Shown: in pieces, positions 23,637 to 34,499 of the stretch | Position numbering within the stretch: position 1 is the first letter of the stretch | Layout: each line of letters starts with the position of its first letter | Assembly (NCBI RefSeq): GCF_005671395.1 | Contig: NZ_CP040428.1 | Coordinates: forward strand, 2,232,001 to 2,296,000 | Reading direction: 5' to 3' | DNA: 64,000 nucleotides | From: Jejubacter calystegiae | GTDB lineage: Bacteria; Pseudomonadota; Gammaproteobacteria; Enterobacterales; Enterobacteriaceae | Translations under genes and position numbers: made by a program | The notes under the pieces: model-generated | Seen by the model: the letters and a program-made list of their open reading frames with translations, nothing else | Database searches by the model: none | What the model was told of the DNA's origin: nothing

Positions 23637-23671
23637 GGCCCGGAACATTTCCGGGCCTTGTTATTTTTTTG
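23637..23671 (+). terminator. Terminator of the nqr operon
   Basis: The 9-bp stem GGCCCGGAA/TTCCGGGCC is followed by TTGTTATTTTTTT, 13 nt after nqrM. Confidence 0.9.
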
Positions 23672-23804
23672 CCTTCTTCCTCCCTGTCACTCGATCTAAT
23701 CTTCTGACTTTTTACCTCTTTTTCCCTCCATGCACTGGAGAAGGCGCATTTTTGCCACCGATAGTGGCGGGAAAGCGTTGCAGTCCGGCGTATCTTTTTC
23801 TATC

Positions 23805-23820
23805 CTGTATGCATATACAG
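23805..23820 (+). promoter_or_regulatory. LexA box of dinB
   Basis: CTGTATGCATATACAG fits the SOS-box consensus CTGT-N8-ACAG and is a perfect palindrome apart from one central pair. It ends 15 bp before the dinB start, as in E. coli, so dinB is expected to be SOS-induced. Confidence 0.93.
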
Positions 23821-23835
23821 TTGTGGTGGTGAACT

Positions 23836-24891
23836 ATGCGCAAGATCATTCATGTCGATATGGACTGCTTTTTTGCGGCCGTCGAGATGCGGGATAACCC
23901 GGCGCTGCGTGATATTCCGCTGGCCATTGGCGGTAGCCGGGAGCGGCGCGGTGTTATCAGCACTGCCAACTATCCGGCGCGTAAATATGGTGTACGTAGC
24001 GCCATGCCCACCGCCATGGCGCTTAAGCTCTGCCCACACCTGACCCTGTTGCCGGGGCGTTTCGACGCTTATAAAGAGGCTTCTGCCCATATTCGGGAAA
24101 TCTTTAGCCGTTATACCGCGCGTATTGAACCGCTGTCGCTGGATGAAGCCTATCTGGATGTCACTGACAGTACGCACTGCCACGGCTCCGCCACGTTAAT
24201 GGCCCGGGAAATTCGCGCCACCATCGCCCGGGAGCTGAATCTGACCGCCTCGGCCGGTATTGCACCCATTAAGTTTCTTGCCAAAATCGCTTCCGATCTC
24301 AATAAGCCGGACGGCCAGTATGTGATTACGCCGGAATCGATGGGGGATTTTCTGGCGGACCTGAAACTTGCCAAAATTCCCGGGGTGGGAAAGGTCACGG
24401 CGGCGCGCCTGGAGGAGATGGGATTGCGCACCTGCGCCGACGTACAGCGCAGTGACCTTGCGCTATTGCTTAAGCGCTTTGGTAAATTTGGTCGGGTGCT
24501 GTGGGAGCGCAGCCACGGTATTGATCAACGCGAAGTGAATACTGACCGACTGCGTAAGTCGGTTGGCGTGGAGCGCACACTGGCTCAGGATATTCACGAA
24601 TGGCACGAGTGTGTCGCGATCATTGAACGGCTCTACCCTGAACTGGAGCGGCGTCTGGCGAAGGTGAAACCCGATCTACTCATCGCTCGTCAGGGCATTA
24701 AGCTAAAATTCGACGACTTCCAGTTAACCACCCAGGAGCATGTCTGGCCGCGGCTGAATAAAGAGGATCTGCTGGCGACGGCGCGTAAAACCTGGGATGA
24801 ACGGCGCGGCGGACGCGGTGTCCGGCTGGTGGGGCTGCACGTGACGCTTCTGGCTCCAGAACTGGAGCGCCAGTTGGTGCTGGGATTATAG
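23836..24891 (+). CDS. dinB: DNA polymerase IV
   Basis: A Y-family translesion polymerase of 351 residues, the same length as in E. coli. Catalytic acids are in [14 protein letters not shown] (Asp8) and [10 protein letters not shown] (Asp103, Glu104). The steric-gate Phe13 is in CFFAAVE. The C-terminal clamp-binding tail QLVLGL is intact. It makes untargeted and bypass mutations during the SOS response. It probably forms a single-gene unit. Confidence 0.96.
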   Translation: MRKIIHVDMDCFFAAVEMRDNPALRDIPLAIGGSRERRGVISTANYPARKYGVRSAMPTAMALKLCPHLTLLPGRFDAYKEASAHIREIFSRYTARIEPLSLDEAYLDVTDSTHCHGSATLMAREIRATIARELNLTASAGIAPIKFLAKIASDLNKPDGQYVITPESMGDFLADLKLAKIPGVGKVTAARLEEMGLRTCADVQRSDLALLLKRFGKFGRVLWERSHGIDQREVNTDRLRKSVGVERTLAQDIHEWHECVAIIERLYPELERRLAKVKPDLLIARQGIKLKFDDFQLTTQEHVWPRLNKEDLLATARKTWDERRGGRGVRLVGLHVTLLAPELERQLVLGL

Positions 24892-24928
24892 GGAAGACCG
24901 GCTCCCGGGGGAGCCGGTTGGTAACGAC

Positions 24929-26386
24929 TTACTTCGCTGGAATGGACTTCAACAGTTCAGTCAGCAACTGCCAGTACAGGCCCACGCTTTCGATGTGTAC
25001 CTGCTCGTCCGGCGAGTGCGGACCGGTAATGGTCGGACCGATAGAAACCATATCCATCTCCGGATAAGGTTTCTTAAACAGACCACACTCCAGACCGGCG
25101 TGGATGACCATAATGTTCGGCGTCTTGTTAAACAGACGCTGATAGGTTTCACGCACCAGCTGCATGACTGGCGACTTGTCGTCCGGCTGCCAGCCAGGAT
25201 AGCTGCCTTTCGCCTCAAGTGTGGCGCCCGCCAGGACATTGAGGGAAGAGAGCATGCTCACCACATACTCTTTACCGCTGTCGATCAGCGAACGGATCAG
25301 GCAGATAATCTGAGCCTGATCGCCTTCAGTGGTCACTACGCCCACGTTCAGAGAGGTTTCCACTACGCCTTTCACCACGTCGGAGTTACGAATTACGCCG
25401 TTCGGCGTGGCGTTTAGCAGATTCAGGAAAGCGTCGCGGCTGCGAGCGTCCAGCGGTTGACTCTCTGCCTGAACCGGTTCGAGCAGCAGGGTCAGGTTTT
25501 TCTCAACCTGAGAAAGCTCATTTTGCAGCACCGCCAGATAAGCCTCAACTCGCTGTTTCAGCTCGCCCGCCTGGGTTTTACTGACTGCCAGGGTGGCAAA
25601 GGCTTCACGCGGAATGGCGTTGCGCAGCGTACCGCCGGTGAAATCGATAAGACGCAAATCCAACTGCGGCGCCTGCTCGTTCAGGAAGCGGGCCAGCAGT
25701 TTATTGGCATTGCCCAGTCCCAGATGGATTTCGGCGCCGGAGTGGCCGCCTTTCAGCCCCTTCAGGGTCAGTTTAACGGTCTCGAAACCATCGGGCAGCG
25801 CTTCGCGGGTCAGGGGCAGGGTTGAGATGGCGTCGACGCCGCCTGCGCAACCCATGTAGATTTCGCCCTCTTCTTCGGAATCGGTATTGATCAAAATATC
25901 CGCCTGCAGCCAGTTGGGCTGTAGCGCAAAGGCGCCGTCCATACCCGCTTCTTCGGTCATGGTCAGCAGCACTTCCAGCGGACCGTGCTCAACGCGATCA
26001 TCTGCCAGTACCGCCAGCGCGGACGCCATACCGATACCGTTATCAGCTCCCAGCGTCGTGCCGCGTGCTTTGACCCACTCGCCGTCGATGTACGGGCGGA
26101 TGGGATCTTTAGCGAAGTCATGTTCGGTATCGTTATTTTTCTGGGGAACCATATCCAGGTGCGCCTGGAGCGCGACCGGCTTGCGGTTTTCCATGCCCGG
26201 CGTCGCCGCTTTGCGGATCAGGATATTGCCAGCCCGATCGCGTTCCGCGTGCAGGCTCTTCTCTTTCGCCCAGTCGAGAATATGCTGCGCCAGTTGCTCT
26301 TCGTGGTAAGAGGGGTGAGGAATGGAACAGATTTTGGCGAAAATATCCCACAGCGGCTGCGGGGAGAGTTGAGACAGTTCAGACAC
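24929..26386 (-). CDS. pepD: Cytosol non-specific dipeptidase (aminoacyl-histidine dipeptidase)
   Basis: PepD (485 residues) is a zinc peptidase of the M20 family that hydrolyses dipeptides such as carnosine and Cys-Gly. Metal ligands are in LQAHLDMVPQK (His), TTLGADNGIGMA (Asp), TEEAGMDGA (catalytic and ligand Glu pair), NTDSEEEGE and the late IHAGLECGLF. The GTG start (VSELSQLSP) with AAGGAG 8 nt upstream is the E. coli arrangement. It is divergent from gpt. Confidence 0.95.
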   Translation of the reverse strand: MSELSQLSPQPLWDIFAKICSIPHPSYHEEQLAQHILDWAKEKSLHAERDRAGNILIRKAATPGMENRKPVALQAHLDMVPQKNNDTEHDFAKDPIRPYIDGEWVKARGTTLGADNGIGMASALAVLADDRVEHGPLEVLLTMTEEAGMDGAFALQPNWLQADILINTDSEEEGEIYMGCAGGVDAISTLPLTREALPDGFETVKLTLKGLKGGHSGAEIHLGLGNANKLLARFLNEQAPQLDLRLIDFTGGTLRNAIPREAFATLAVSKTQAGELKQRVEAYLAVLQNELSQVEKNLTLLLEPVQAESQPLDARSRDAFLNLLNATPNGVIRNSDVVKGVVETSLNVGVVTTEGDQAQIICLIRSLIDSGKEYVVSMLSSLNVLAGATLEAKGSYPGWQPDDKSPVMQLVRETYQRLFNKTPNIMVIHAGLECGLFKKPYPEMDMVSIGPTITGPHSPDEQVHIESVGLYWQLLTELLKSIPAK

Positions 26387-26577
26387 AATGCGTCTCCTTG
26401 ACGTTGACCGGCGATAAAAGTAGTGCCAGGTCGCGGGGTTACCGGATAAAAATGTACCGCGGGCCTCATCCCGCGCGATTACCTGAGGATACCACTTTCT
26501 CTGGCTTTCCGGGGGAGTGAAAGCCTAAAAACCGCGCCGTTGCGCAACTGAGGCTGGTGTTTGGTGTCTCAGGTCAC

Positions 26578-26583
26578 TATAAT
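26578..26583 (+). promoter_or_regulatory. Probable -10 box of gpt
   Basis: A perfect TATAAT within CACTATAATTTCGC lies 65 bp upstream of the gpt start. No good -35 hexamer stands 16-18 bp upstream, so the exact promoter is uncertain. Confidence 0.55.
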
Positions 26584-26647
26584 TTCGCGCAACCTGATTC
26601 CATTAGAATACTTTTTGAGCCGTTATTGATAGGCCGGGATACATCAC

Positions 26648-27106
26648 ATGAGCGAAAAATACGTCGTCACCTGGGACATGTTGCAGATTCACGCCCGCAA
26701 GCTGGCCAGCCGTCTGCTGCCAGCTGAGCAGTGGACAGGCATTATCGCGGTCAGCCGCGGTGGCCTGGTACCGGCTGCGCTGCTGGCGCGCGAACTGGGT
26801 ATTCGCCATGTCGATACCGTATGTATCTCCAGCTACGACCACGATAACCAGCGCGAAATGAAAGTCCTGAAGCGTGCCGAAGGCGACGGTGAAGGCTTTA
26901 TCGTTATCGACGATCTGGTGGATACCGGCGGTACCGCAGTCGCAATTCGTGAAATGTATCCGAAGGCGCATTTTGTCACCATCTTCGCTAAGCCAGCCGG
27001 TAAGCCGCTGGTGGATGATTACGAAATCGATATTCCGCAGAACACCTGGATTGAGCAGCCCTGGGATATGGGCGTTGCATTCGTGCCGCCGCTGGCTGGC
27101 CGTTAA
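26648..27106 (+). CDS. gpt: Xanthine-guanine phosphoribosyltransferase
   Basis: Gpt (152 residues, the E. coli length) salvages guanine, xanthine and, less well, hypoxanthine to their nucleotides with PRPP. The PRPP-binding motif is [15 protein letters not shown] and the purine-site segment is [17 protein letters not shown]. It ends with a strong terminator. Confidence 0.96.
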   Translation: MSEKYVVTWDMLQIHARKLASRLLPAEQWTGIIAVSRGGLVPAALLARELGIRHVDTVCISSYDHDNQREMKVLKRAEGDGEGFIVIDDLVDTGGTAVAIREMYPKAHFVTIFAKPAGKPLVDDYEIDIPQNTWIEQPWDMGVAFVPPLAGR

Positions 27107-27126
27107 TCCCTAAAATAAATGTGCAA

Positions 27127-27160
27127 CAGACGCCCGGCTTTACCGGGCGTCTGTTTTTTA
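27127..27160 (+). terminator. Terminator of gpt
   Basis: The 11-bp stem CAGACGCCCGG/CCGGGCGTCTG with a CTTTA loop is followed by TTTTTT. Confidence 0.94.
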
Positions 27161-27218
27161 ACACGGCGACAGCGAGTACAATAGGCCTGCTTATCCGTTT
27201 TAGGGAGAAAGGGTCGCC

Positions 27219-28466
27219 ATGTCGAAGCGCAACCTCAGCGAAGATCTCTTCAAACCCCGCTTTAAACACCCGGAAACCTCGACTCTGGTGCGACGCGCTC
27301 GCCATCACAAGAGAGAGGAGGTTCAGTCGCCGCTGGACGGCCGTACCGAACCCCACTGGTATCGCCTGATTAACCGCCTGCTTTGGATCTGGCGCGGCGT
27401 GGATCCGCTGGAGATCATGGACGTTCAGAGCCGCATTGCCACAAGCCAGGCCGAACATACCAATGACGACTATTACGATACCGTCGTTGGTTATCGCAGC
27501 GGCAACTGGATCTACGAGTGGTCGAAACAGGCCATGCTATGGCAGCAGCGCGCGGGTCAGCAGCAGGATCCCGAATTGTGCGGCAAGCAGTGGCTGATGG
27601 CCGCTAATCTCTACAGCATTGCCGCCTATCCCCACCTGAAAGGTGACGACCTGGCCGAGCAGGCCCAGGTGCTGGCCAACAACGCGTATGAAGAGGCGGC
27701 GCCACGTCTGTCCGGCGGGCTGCGGGAGCTGACCTTTTCGATGCCCGGCGGTAGCGATATCACGGGCTTCCTGCATATGCCGAAAGGGCAGGAGGGGCCG
27801 TTTCCGACCGTGCTGCTGTGCGGCGGTCTGGATGCTCTGCAGAGCGACTACTATCGCCTGTTTGAACACTATCTGGCGCCTGCGGGCATTGCCATGCTGA
27901 CTATCGACATGCCCTCGGTGGGCTTCTCTTCCAAATGGAAACTGACTCAGGATTCCAGCCTGTTGCATCAGCAGGTGCTGCGTGCGCTACCGGAGGTGCC
28001 CTGGGTTGATCACACCCGGGTGGCGGCTTTCGGCTTCCGCTTTGGCGCCAACGTGGCGGTACGTCTGGGCTATCTGGAATCGCCACGCCTGCGTGCGGTG
28101 GCCTGTCTGGGGCCGGTGGTGCACTCTCTGCTAAGCGAATTTGAACGCCAGCAGCGGGTGCCGGAAATGTATATTGACGTACTGGCCAGCCGCCTGGGCA
28201 TGATCGATGCTTCTGATGAAGCGCTACGGGTGGAGCTGAATCGCTACTCGCTGAAGACCCAGGGACTGCTGGGGCGCCGTTGCCCTACGCCGATGCTGTC
28301 CGGTTTCTGGGAGCGCGATCCCTTCAGCCCGGAACAGGATTCTCGGTTAATCGCTTCGTCCTCGGCCGACGGTAAGGTGCTTAACATTCCGTTCAGTCCA
28401 CTTTTTCTGAATTTTGATAAAGCGCTGAGTGAGATTACCGACTGGCTGGCGAAGCGCCTGAAGTAG
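27219..28466 (+). CDS. frsA: Esterase FrsA (YafA)
   Basis: An alpha/beta-hydrolase-fold protein of 415 residues aligning with E. coli FrsA (414) from [22 protein letters not shown] on. The C-terminal hydrolase part has [18 protein letters not shown], the nucleophile-elbow-like [17 protein letters not shown] and the late SSSADGKVL. FrsA binds unphosphorylated enzyme IIA-Glc in E. coli and influences the respiration/fermentation balance; this is knowledge of the family and not visible here. Confidence 0.93.
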   Translation: MSKRNLSEDLFKPRFKHPETSTLVRRARHHKREEVQSPLDGRTEPHWYRLINRLLWIWRGVDPLEIMDVQSRIATSQAEHTNDDYYDTVVGYRSGNWIYEWSKQAMLWQQRAGQQQDPELCGKQWLMAANLYSIAAYPHLKGDDLAEQAQVLANNAYEEAAPRLSGGLRELTFSMPGGSDITGFLHMPKGQEGPFPTVLLCGGLDALQSDYYRLFEHYLAPAGIAMLTIDMPSVGFSSKWKLTQDSSLLHQQVLRALPEVPWVDHTRVAAFGFRFGANVAVRLGYLESPRLRAVACLGPVVHSLLSEFERQQRVPEMYIDVLASRLGMIDASDEALRVELNRYSLKTQGLLGRRCPTPMLSGFWERDPFSPEQDSRLIASSSADGKVLNIPFSPLFLNFDKALSEITDWLAKRLK

Positions 28467-28596
28467 CGTTCTGGCGCGGTTTTTAGCGATTTTCATACTG
28501 GTTGTGTGGGGATTGGAAATGTGCCGAATTGTGGGTCCCGTTGTTGCGAAATTTCTTATGTTTGATAAAACTGGGGGTTCACAAAAGGAGATCGCA

Positions 28597-28998
28597 ATGA
28601 CGTTACCGAGTGGATACCCGAAGAGTCGACTGATCAAAAAATTCACCGCGCTTGGCCCCTATATCCGGGAGGAGAAGTGCGAAGATAACCGCTTTTTCTT
28701 CGACTGCCTTGCTGTCTGCGTTAACGTAAAACCCGCCCCCGAGCTGCGTGAATTCTGGGGATGGTGGATGGAGCTGACCGCTGTCGACAAACAGTTCCAC
28801 TACACCTGGAAGTTTGGCCTGTTCGATAAAGAGGGAGTCTGGGTACCGGTCACCATCAAAGATAAAGAGGTCGAGCAGAAGGTCGCGCAGGCGTTGCGCA
28901 GTTTTCACGGGCGCCTGGAGGCGCTACTGACCGAGCTTTCATTCGAACTGGTTCCGGCGCAGGGCTTTATTGAAGAGCCGGTAAAGATCCGCGCCTGA
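28597..28998 (+). CDS. crl: Sigma-S assembly factor Crl
   Basis: Crl (133 residues, E. coli length) promotes association of RpoS with core RNA polymerase. Conserved stretches are [20 protein letters not shown], the Cys/aromatic-rich [16 protein letters not shown] and [13 protein letters not shown] at 28597 follows AGGAG by 7 nt; the same frame is open upstream to 28504 but lacks a ribosome site. Confidence 0.95.
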   Translation: MTLPSGYPKSRLIKKFTALGPYIREEKCEDNRFFFDCLAVCVNVKPAPELREFWGWWMELTAVDKQFHYTWKFGLFDKEGVWVPVTIKDKEVEQKVAQALRSFHGRLEALLTELSFELVPAQGFIEEPVKIRA

Positions 28999-29006
28999 CC
29001 GCGTAA

Positions 29007-29033
29007 AACGCCAGCACTGACTGGCGTTTTTCA
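29007..29033 (+). terminator. Terminator of crl
   Basis: AACGCCAG/CTGGCGTT with a CACTGA loop, followed by TTTCAT. The 173 bp from here to proB hold no gene; E. coli has phoE in this interval. Confidence 0.88.
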
Positions 29034-29206
29034 TATCTTTCAATCTGATAGTTACAGGAGGCCTGTCATCTTATATTGCGACGTAAGCCGCTACTCCCGC
29101 GTATTCACTTCCTTTTCTCCCCCCGCCTGTTGGCAAGGTGCGCGACACCTGATAAAACAACATGCACAGCTCTTCCCTTTTTCCCTGATCAAAATGGCAA
29201 AACACT

Positions 29207-30310
29207 ATGAGCGATAGCCAGACTCTGGTAGTTAAGCTTGGCACAAGCGTACTCACCGGCGGCTCACGCCGTCTGAATCGTGCCCATATTGTGGAGCTGG
29301 TGCGCCAGTGCGCCCATCTGCACGCAGCAGGACACCGCATCATTATCGTCACCTCCGGGGGCGTTGCCGCCGGCCGTGAGCACCTGGGATTCCCTGAGTT
29401 GCCACAGACTATCGCCTCCCGCCAGTTGCTGGCGGCGGTGGGTCAGATCCGCCTGATCCAGCTTTGGGAACAGTTCTTTTCCATCTACGGTATTCACGTT
29501 GGTCAGATGTTGTTGACCCGTGCCGATATGGACGATCGCGAACGCTTCCTGAACGCGCGCGATATGCTGCGCTCCCTGCTGGATAACAATATCGTCCCGA
29601 TTATTAATGAAAACGACGCAGTGGCGACGGCAGAGAGCAAGGTAGGTGACAACGATAACCTTTCCGCGCTGGCAGCCATTCTGGGCGGCGCCGACCGATT
29701 GCTGTTGCTGACCGACCAGCAGGGGTTGTTCACTGCCGATCCGCGTACCGATCCCACCGCTGAACTGATTAAAGAGGTGCAGGGTGTGGATGACGCGCTG
29801 CGCGCTATTGCCGGAGACAGCGTTTCCGGGCTGGGTACCGGCGGTATGGGTACCAAACTGCAGGCGGCGGATGTGGCCTGCCGCGCCGGTATCGAGGTGG
29901 TTATTGCTTCCGGCAGCCTGCCGGACGTGATTGAGGACGTTGCGAAAGGCGTATCGGTCGGTACCCGCTTCCTGGCTGAGGAATCGCCGCTGGAAAGCCG
30001 CAAGCGCTGGCTGTTTGGCGCGCCAGCGGTGGGGGATATCACCATCGATGACGGCGCCCTGAACGCCATTCTTAGCCGCGGCAGTTCGCTACTGCCTTCC
30101 GGTATTCGCACCATCGACGGCGATTTTTCCCGCGGTGAGGTTATTCGTATTCTCAGTCTTGACGGACGCGATATCGCTCATGGCGTTACCCGCTATAACA
30201 GCGACGCTCTGCGCCGCATCGCCGGCCACCATTCCCAGGAGATCGACGCGATTCTGGGCTATGAATATGGCCCGGTTGCCATGCACCGGGACGATATGAT
30301 CGTTATTTAA
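29207..30310 (+). CDS. proB: Glutamate 5-kinase
   Basis: ProB phosphorylates L-glutamate, the committed and proline-inhibited step of proline synthesis. The 367-residue protein has an amino-acid-kinase domain ([51 protein letters not shown]) and a C-terminal PUA domain (from about 275). The E. coli TSGAIAAG is TSGGVAAG here, a mild change. It forms an operon with proA, 10 bp apart. Confidence 0.96.
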   Translation: MSDSQTLVVKLGTSVLTGGSRRLNRAHIVELVRQCAHLHAAGHRIIIVTSGGVAAGREHLGFPELPQTIASRQLLAAVGQIRLIQLWEQFFSIYGIHVGQMLLTRADMDDRERFLNARDMLRSLLDNNIVPIINENDAVATAESKVGDNDNLSALAAILGGADRLLLLTDQQGLFTADPRTDPTAELIKEVQGVDDALRAIAGDSVSGLGTGGMGTKLQAADVACRAGIEVVIASGSLPDVIEDVAKGVSVGTRFLAEESPLESRKRWLFGAPAVGDITIDDGALNAILSRGSSLLPSGIRTIDGDFSRGEVIRILSLDGRDIAHGVTRYNSDALRRIAGHHSQEIDAILGYEYGPVAMHRDDMIVI

Positions 30311-30320
30311 GGAGAGGCTA

Positions 30321-31574
30321 ATGCTGGAACAAATGGGTAAAGCGGCAAAAGAGGCCTCTTATCAACTGGCTCAGCTATCGGGCCCGGAAAAAAATCGCGT
30401 GCTGGTGCGTATTGCTGACCAGCTGGAAGCCCAGGCCGATGAGATTCTGGCGGCTAATGAGCAGGATCTGGCTCTGGCGCGTGAGAACGGCCTGAGTGAG
30501 GCGATGCTCGATCGCCTGGCGTTAACGCCGCAGCGGCTGAAGGGGATAGCCGACGACGTGCGTAAGGTCTGCCAGTTGGCCGATCCGGTGGGGCAGCTTA
30601 TCGACGGCGGTCCGCTGGACAGCGGCCTGCGTCTGGAACGGCGCCGGGTGCCGCTTGGCGTGGTGGGAGTTATCTACGAGGCGCGTCCTAACGTCACCAT
30701 CGATGTCGCCTCTCTGTGCCTGAAGACCGGTAATGCCGTGATTCTGCGCGGCGGTAAAGAGACTTACCGCACCAATGCCGCCACTGTAAAAGTGATTCAG
30801 AGCGCGCTGGAAGCCTGTGGCCTGCCTGCCGGTGCGGTGCAGGCGATCGAAAGCCCGGATCGCGCGCTGGTGGCCGAAATGCTGAAGATGGACCGCTATA
30901 TCGACATGCTGATCCCACGCGGCGGTGCCGGGCTGCACAAGCTGTGCCGCGAACAGTCCACTATCCCGGTGATTACCGGCGGTATTGGCGTCTGTCATAT
31001 CTTTATGGATCGGAGCATGGAGTTTGAACCGGCGCTGGATATCATCACCAATGCCAAGACCCAGCGTCCGAGCACCTGCAACACTGTAGAGACCCTGCTG
31101 GTGCACCGCGCGATTGCCAAAGAATTTCTGCCAGCTTTAAGCCAGCGTATGGCGGAAAAGGGCGTGACCCTGCATGCCGACCGCGCAGCGCTGGCGGAAC
31201 TGGAAGAGGGACCGGCGCAGGTGGTGCCCCAGAAACCGGAAGAACTGGATGACGAGTTCCTGTCTCTGGACCTTAATGTCTGCCTGGTGGATGACCTGGA
31301 CGGCGCTATTGACCATATCCGTCTGCACGGTACCCAGCATTCGGATGCGATTCTGACCCGCGATATGCGCAGTGCTGAACGTTTCGTTAACGCGGTAGAC
31401 TCTTCGGCGGTCTATGTGAACGCCTCTACCCGCTTTACCGACGGCGGCCAGTTTGGCCTGGGAGCGGAAGTCGCGGTCAGCACCCAGAAGCTGCACGCGC
31501 GTGGCCCCATGGGGTTGGAAGCGCTGACCACCTATAAGTGGATTGGCTACGGCGACGACACCATCCGCGGTTAA
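30321..31574 (+). CDS. proA: Gamma-glutamyl phosphate reductase
   Basis: ProA (417 residues) reduces glutamyl-5-phosphate to glutamate semialdehyde with NADPH. It has the aldehyde-dehydrogenase fold with the catalytic Cys in [22 protein letters not shown], and the C-terminal [28 protein letters not shown] precedes the ATG. Tight linkage to proB allows channelling of the labile intermediate. Confidence 0.97.
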   Translation: MLEQMGKAAKEASYQLAQLSGPEKNRVLVRIADQLEAQADEILAANEQDLALARENGLSEAMLDRLALTPQRLKGIADDVRKVCQLADPVGQLIDGGPLDSGLRLERRRVPLGVVGVIYEARPNVTIDVASLCLKTGNAVILRGGKETYRTNAATVKVIQSALEACGLPAGAVQAIESPDRALVAEMLKMDRYIDMLIPRGGAGLHKLCREQSTIPVITGGIGVCHIFMDRSMEFEPALDIITNAKTQRPSTCNTVETLLVHRAIAKEFLPALSQRMAEKGVTLHADRAALAELEEGPAQVVPQKPEELDDEFLSLDLNVCLVDDLDGAIDHIRLHGTQHSDAILTRDMRSAERFVNAVDSSAVYVNASTRFTDGGQFGLGAEVAVSTQKLHARGPMGLEALTTYKWIGYGDDTIRG

Positions 31575-31595
31575 TATCCCTGTTCAGTCAGGCAC

Positions 31596-31621
31596 AGGCG
31601 TCCTTCGGGACGCCTTTTTTA
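31596..31621. terminator. Terminator of proBA
   Basis: AGGCGTCC/GGACGCCT with a stable TTCG tetraloop, followed by TTTTTT. It overlaps the stop of the convergent DUF445 gene. Confidence 0.94.
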
Positions 31622-32899
31622 TCGCGGCGCGATATCCAGTAGCGTTGGAATCTGCGACAGCAGCCAGAGGATCAACCCAATGGCGCCCCCCACCAGGGTA
31701 CCGTTTATGCGGATAAATTGCAGATCCTTACCGACATTCAGCTCGATCTGCTCGGACATTTCGCGGGCATCCCAACTGCGGACCGTATCACTAATGTGGC
31801 GGGTCAGGAAGGTCGCGAAGTCGGGGGCGACTTGAGCGGCGGCCTGCTCCAGATGCTCATTCAGTGAGGCACGCAGCGCGTTATCCTCGATCAGCGCTTC
31901 CCCGAACCACTGCCCGGCCCTGGCAATACGCTGACCGGTTACCGGGTCATCCGACTGCATATCCCGCTTTAGCCAGCCGCGCAGATCGCCCCACAGCTCG
32001 CCGATATAGCGGTTAAAGGCGGCGTCTTCTTTCAGCCAGGTCTTGATGTTATCGGCCCTGGTAGCCATTTCAGGGTCATGCTTCAGTTTATCGATAAGCT
32101 TTTGAGTGGCGCTGTCGAAGGCGTGGCGAATCTGATGCCCGCTGTCGTGGCTGATGTCGTCCAGCAGCGCATTGGCGATACTGGCTGCCAACTCGGCGCT
32201 GTGTTCCCCCAGCCATTCGGTGGGCAGCACCCGGGCCTTACGTGGGTGTTCGGTTTCCAGCCAGCGCACGATCTGGCGCGCCAGGAATTCCCGGGTGCCA
32301 TCGCGATTCACCAGGTTAATTAACTGGCCTATCAGGGCATCGAGCAGCGCCTGATGGCGGTTATCCTTCGTCATACTTTCCAGCACCATCGCGCTGGATT
32401 GAGTCAGATCCACATTATCGATGGCGCGATGCACGGCGCGCCGCAGCAGGCGCTGAATACGGGCATCGTCGGCCAGATCGAGAAAGCCGCCCATCACCTG
32501 TAGCAGATGGCCGCCCAGCCGCCGTGCATTGGCCGGTCGGCTCAGCCAGCTACCAATGGCTCGTATCGGATCGTAGTGGCGAATCAGTTGCACCAGCGAC
32601 CGGGTATCCAGAAACTTTTCGCGAATAAACTGTCCCAGATTATCGCCGATGCGATCCTTCTTGCGGGGGATAATAGCGGTATGGCGGGAGATAAAGGGAA
32701 TCGGCACCCGGCGGAACAGCGCCACTACGGCAAACCAGTCGGCCAGCGCCCCTACCATGGCGGCTTCCGCCGTGGCCTTCACGGCGCTGACCCAGCGTGC
32801 CGGTGGCAAAAACAGCGTGGTGACAAACACGGCCACGGCAATCAACAGCAGGGCCAGCGCCAGGCGACGAGCCCGCTTCAGTTCAGTTAGCTTTTCCAT
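31619..32899 (-). CDS. DUF445 membrane protein (YjiN-like)
   Basis: The 426-residue protein has the length and layout of E. coli YjiN: a hydrophobic pair at the N-terminus (about residues 13-35 and 40-70, with [19 protein letters not shown]), a long helical cytoplasmic or periplasmic middle with [17 protein letters not shown], and a C-terminal hydrophobic hairpin ([19 protein letters not shown]). ATG at 32899 ([12 protein letters not shown]) is preferred; the frame runs 57 nt further upstream without a ribosome site. Function is unknown. In E. coli this family is encoded elsewhere. Confidence 0.85.
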   Translation of the reverse strand: MEKLTELKRARRLALALLLIAVAVFVTTLFLPPARWVSAVKATAEAAMVGALADWFAVVALFRRVPIPFISRHTAIIPRKKDRIGDNLGQFIREKFLDTRSLVQLIRHYDPIRAIGSWLSRPANARRLGGHLLQVMGGFLDLADDARIQRLLRRAVHRAIDNVDLTQSSAMVLESMTKDNRHQALLDALIGQLINLVNRDGTREFLARQIVRWLETEHPRKARVLPTEWLGEHSAELAASIANALLDDISHDSGHQIRHAFDSATQKLIDKLKHDPEMATRADNIKTWLKEDAAFNRYIGELWGDLRGWLKRDMQSDDPVTGQRIARAGQWFGEALIEDNALRASLNEHLEQAAAQVAPDFATFLTRHISDTVRSWDAREMSEQIELNVGKDLQFIRINGTLVGGAIGLILWLLSQIPTLLDIAPR

Positions 32900-33075
32900 A
32901 CCCAAAGCATAACCCGATGCGCGGCGTAGCGGTAGCAGGGCAGGGGGAAAGCGCAAACTCAGAATTCAGCGGAGGATGCTGTAAAAAGCAGCAGCCGACA
33001 CGGCTGACAGTTGACGCCTTCCTCGCTTTTCCTTACTCTTTAGCCCGTGCTCAGGTTCCTGCGCACGTTTCCCAG

Positions 33076-33151
33076 GCCGGTATAGCTCAGTTGGTAGAGC
33101 AGCGCATTCGTAATGCGAAGGTCGTAGGTTCGACTCCTATTACCGGCACCA
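33076..33151 (+). tRNA. thrW: tRNA-Thr (CGU)
   Basis: A 76-nt cloverleaf GCCGGTA...TACCGGCACCA with anticodon CGT in ATTCGTAAT and T-loop GGTTCGACTCC. It follows proBA, as thrW does in E. coli, and is the integration site of the downstream satellite; its 3' end is unbroken. Confidence 0.97.
33132..33151 (+). other. Probable attL core in thrW
   Basis: The tRNA 3' segment TCGACTCCTATTACCGGCAC is the usual crossover place for P4-family integrases. A 16-bp partial copy with two mismatches lies at 40148-40163. The exact crossover point is not determined. Confidence 0.6.
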
Positions 33152-33262
33152 TCTCAACTTCCCCAAACGTCTGTATTTATCCATAAATACCCTGATTTAT
33201 AACGATTTTACCGCTTTTTAGTCCATCATCGTCCGCAGCCATCCAGTAGAATCCGATAAGAA

Positions 33263-33314
33263 ATGTGTATAGGATTGTGTATATGTTTCTGTTCGGTCCT
33301 GGATTCCTATACAC
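33263..33314. repeat. Integrase arm-site-like repeats beside attL
   Basis: TGTGTATAGG (33264-33273), TGTGTATATG (33276-33285) and the inverted CCTATACACA (33305-33314) cluster between attL and the integrase start. Similar motifs recur at 40073-40092 near the right end. They could be Int arm-type or excisionase sites; this is inference from position and repetition. Confidence 0.5.
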
Positions 33315-34499
33315 ATGCCTTTAAACGATATGCAGATTCGCCGCGCTAAGCCTGAAGATAAACCCTATACGCTTGGGGATGGGCAAGGCTTGTCATTGCT
33401 TATTGAACCTAATGGAAGCAAGAGCTGGCGGTTCCGCTATCGCTATGCTGGTAAACCCAAGATGATCTCGCTTGGTGTTTACCCAACGATAACCCTTGCC
33501 GATGCTCGTTCCCGTCGTGATGAAGCTCGAAAACTTGTGGCAGAAGGAAAGAATCCTAGTGAGGTTCGAAAAGAGCAAAAGCTGGCTCTGCAAACAGAGT
33601 CAGAGAACGCCTTCGAAAAGATAGCCAGAGAGTGGCATCAACTTAAGTCTGCTAAATGGTCGGCGGGATATGCATCAGACATCATGGAAGCGTTTAAGAA
33701 CGACATTTTTCCTTATGTCGGAACAAGGCCAGTGGGAGAGATTAAACCGTTAGAGCTGCTGAACGTACTGCGTAAAATTGAGAAACGTGGTGCGTTGGAG
33801 AAAATGCGCAAAGTGCGGCAGCGATGTTCAGAGGTTTTTCGCTATGCAATTGCTACAGGAAGGGCTGAGTTTAACCCAGCAGCGGATCTCTCAAGCGCCC
33901 TCGAAGTACATCAATCCAATCACTTCCCGTTCCTAAAAGCTGATGAGATACCGGATTTTCTACGTGCCTTAGACAGTTACACAGGTAGTCGGCTTGTCCA
34001 GATTGCTACGAAATGACTCATGATTACGGGTGTTAGAACTATCGAACTACGTGCGGCCTTATGGTCAGAATTTGATCTGGATAACGCTATTTGGGAAATT
34101 CCCGCAGAAAGGATGAAAATGCGTAGGTCACATCTTGTGCCATTGTCTACTCAGGCGTTAGATTTACTCAATGAACTCAAGATCATGTCAGGGAATTATC
34201 GTTATGTTTTTCCGGGGCGGAATGATCCTAACAAGCCTATGAGTGAGGCGAGTATTAACCAAGTTATCAAGCGTATTGGTTATGGTGGAAAACTTACTGG
34301 CCATGGATTTCGACATTCCTTATCTACTATCCTCCACGAAAAAGGATATGATTCGGCTTGGATAGAAATACAGCTTGCTCATATAGATAAGAATAATATT
34401 AGAGGTACGTATAATCATGCTCAATATATTTATAAACGCCGTGATATGATGCAGTGGTATTCAGATTATATTTTGATTAAGGAGATTGTGAATGAGTAA
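33315..34499 (+). pseudogene. int: P4-family tyrosine integrase interrupted by an in-frame TGA
   Basis: One frame of 394 codons, broken by TGA at 34014-34016. Before the stop lie the DUF4102 arm-binding domain (KPEDKPYTLGDGQGLSLLIE, SLGVYPTITLADARSRRDEA) and the core-binding domain. After it, in the same frame, lie all catalytic residues: Arg in MITGVRTIEL, HGFRHSLS, LAH and Tyr in TYNHAQYIYKRR. The family normally has a Leu or similar where the stop is (ATK-x-LMITGVR), so a single substitution is the likely cause. Without read-through no active recombinase is made. The last 8 bp overlap the RT start. Confidence 0.9.

Noticed and set aside
24896..24921. Hairpin ACCGGCTCCC/GGGAGCCGGT as a dinB or pepD terminator
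   Set aside because: There is a good stem but no T-run on either strand, so the call is not secure.
34014..34016. TGA in the integrase as a selenocysteine codon
   Set aside because: No SECIS-like hairpin is seen after it and family members have an ordinary hydrophobic residue at this place.
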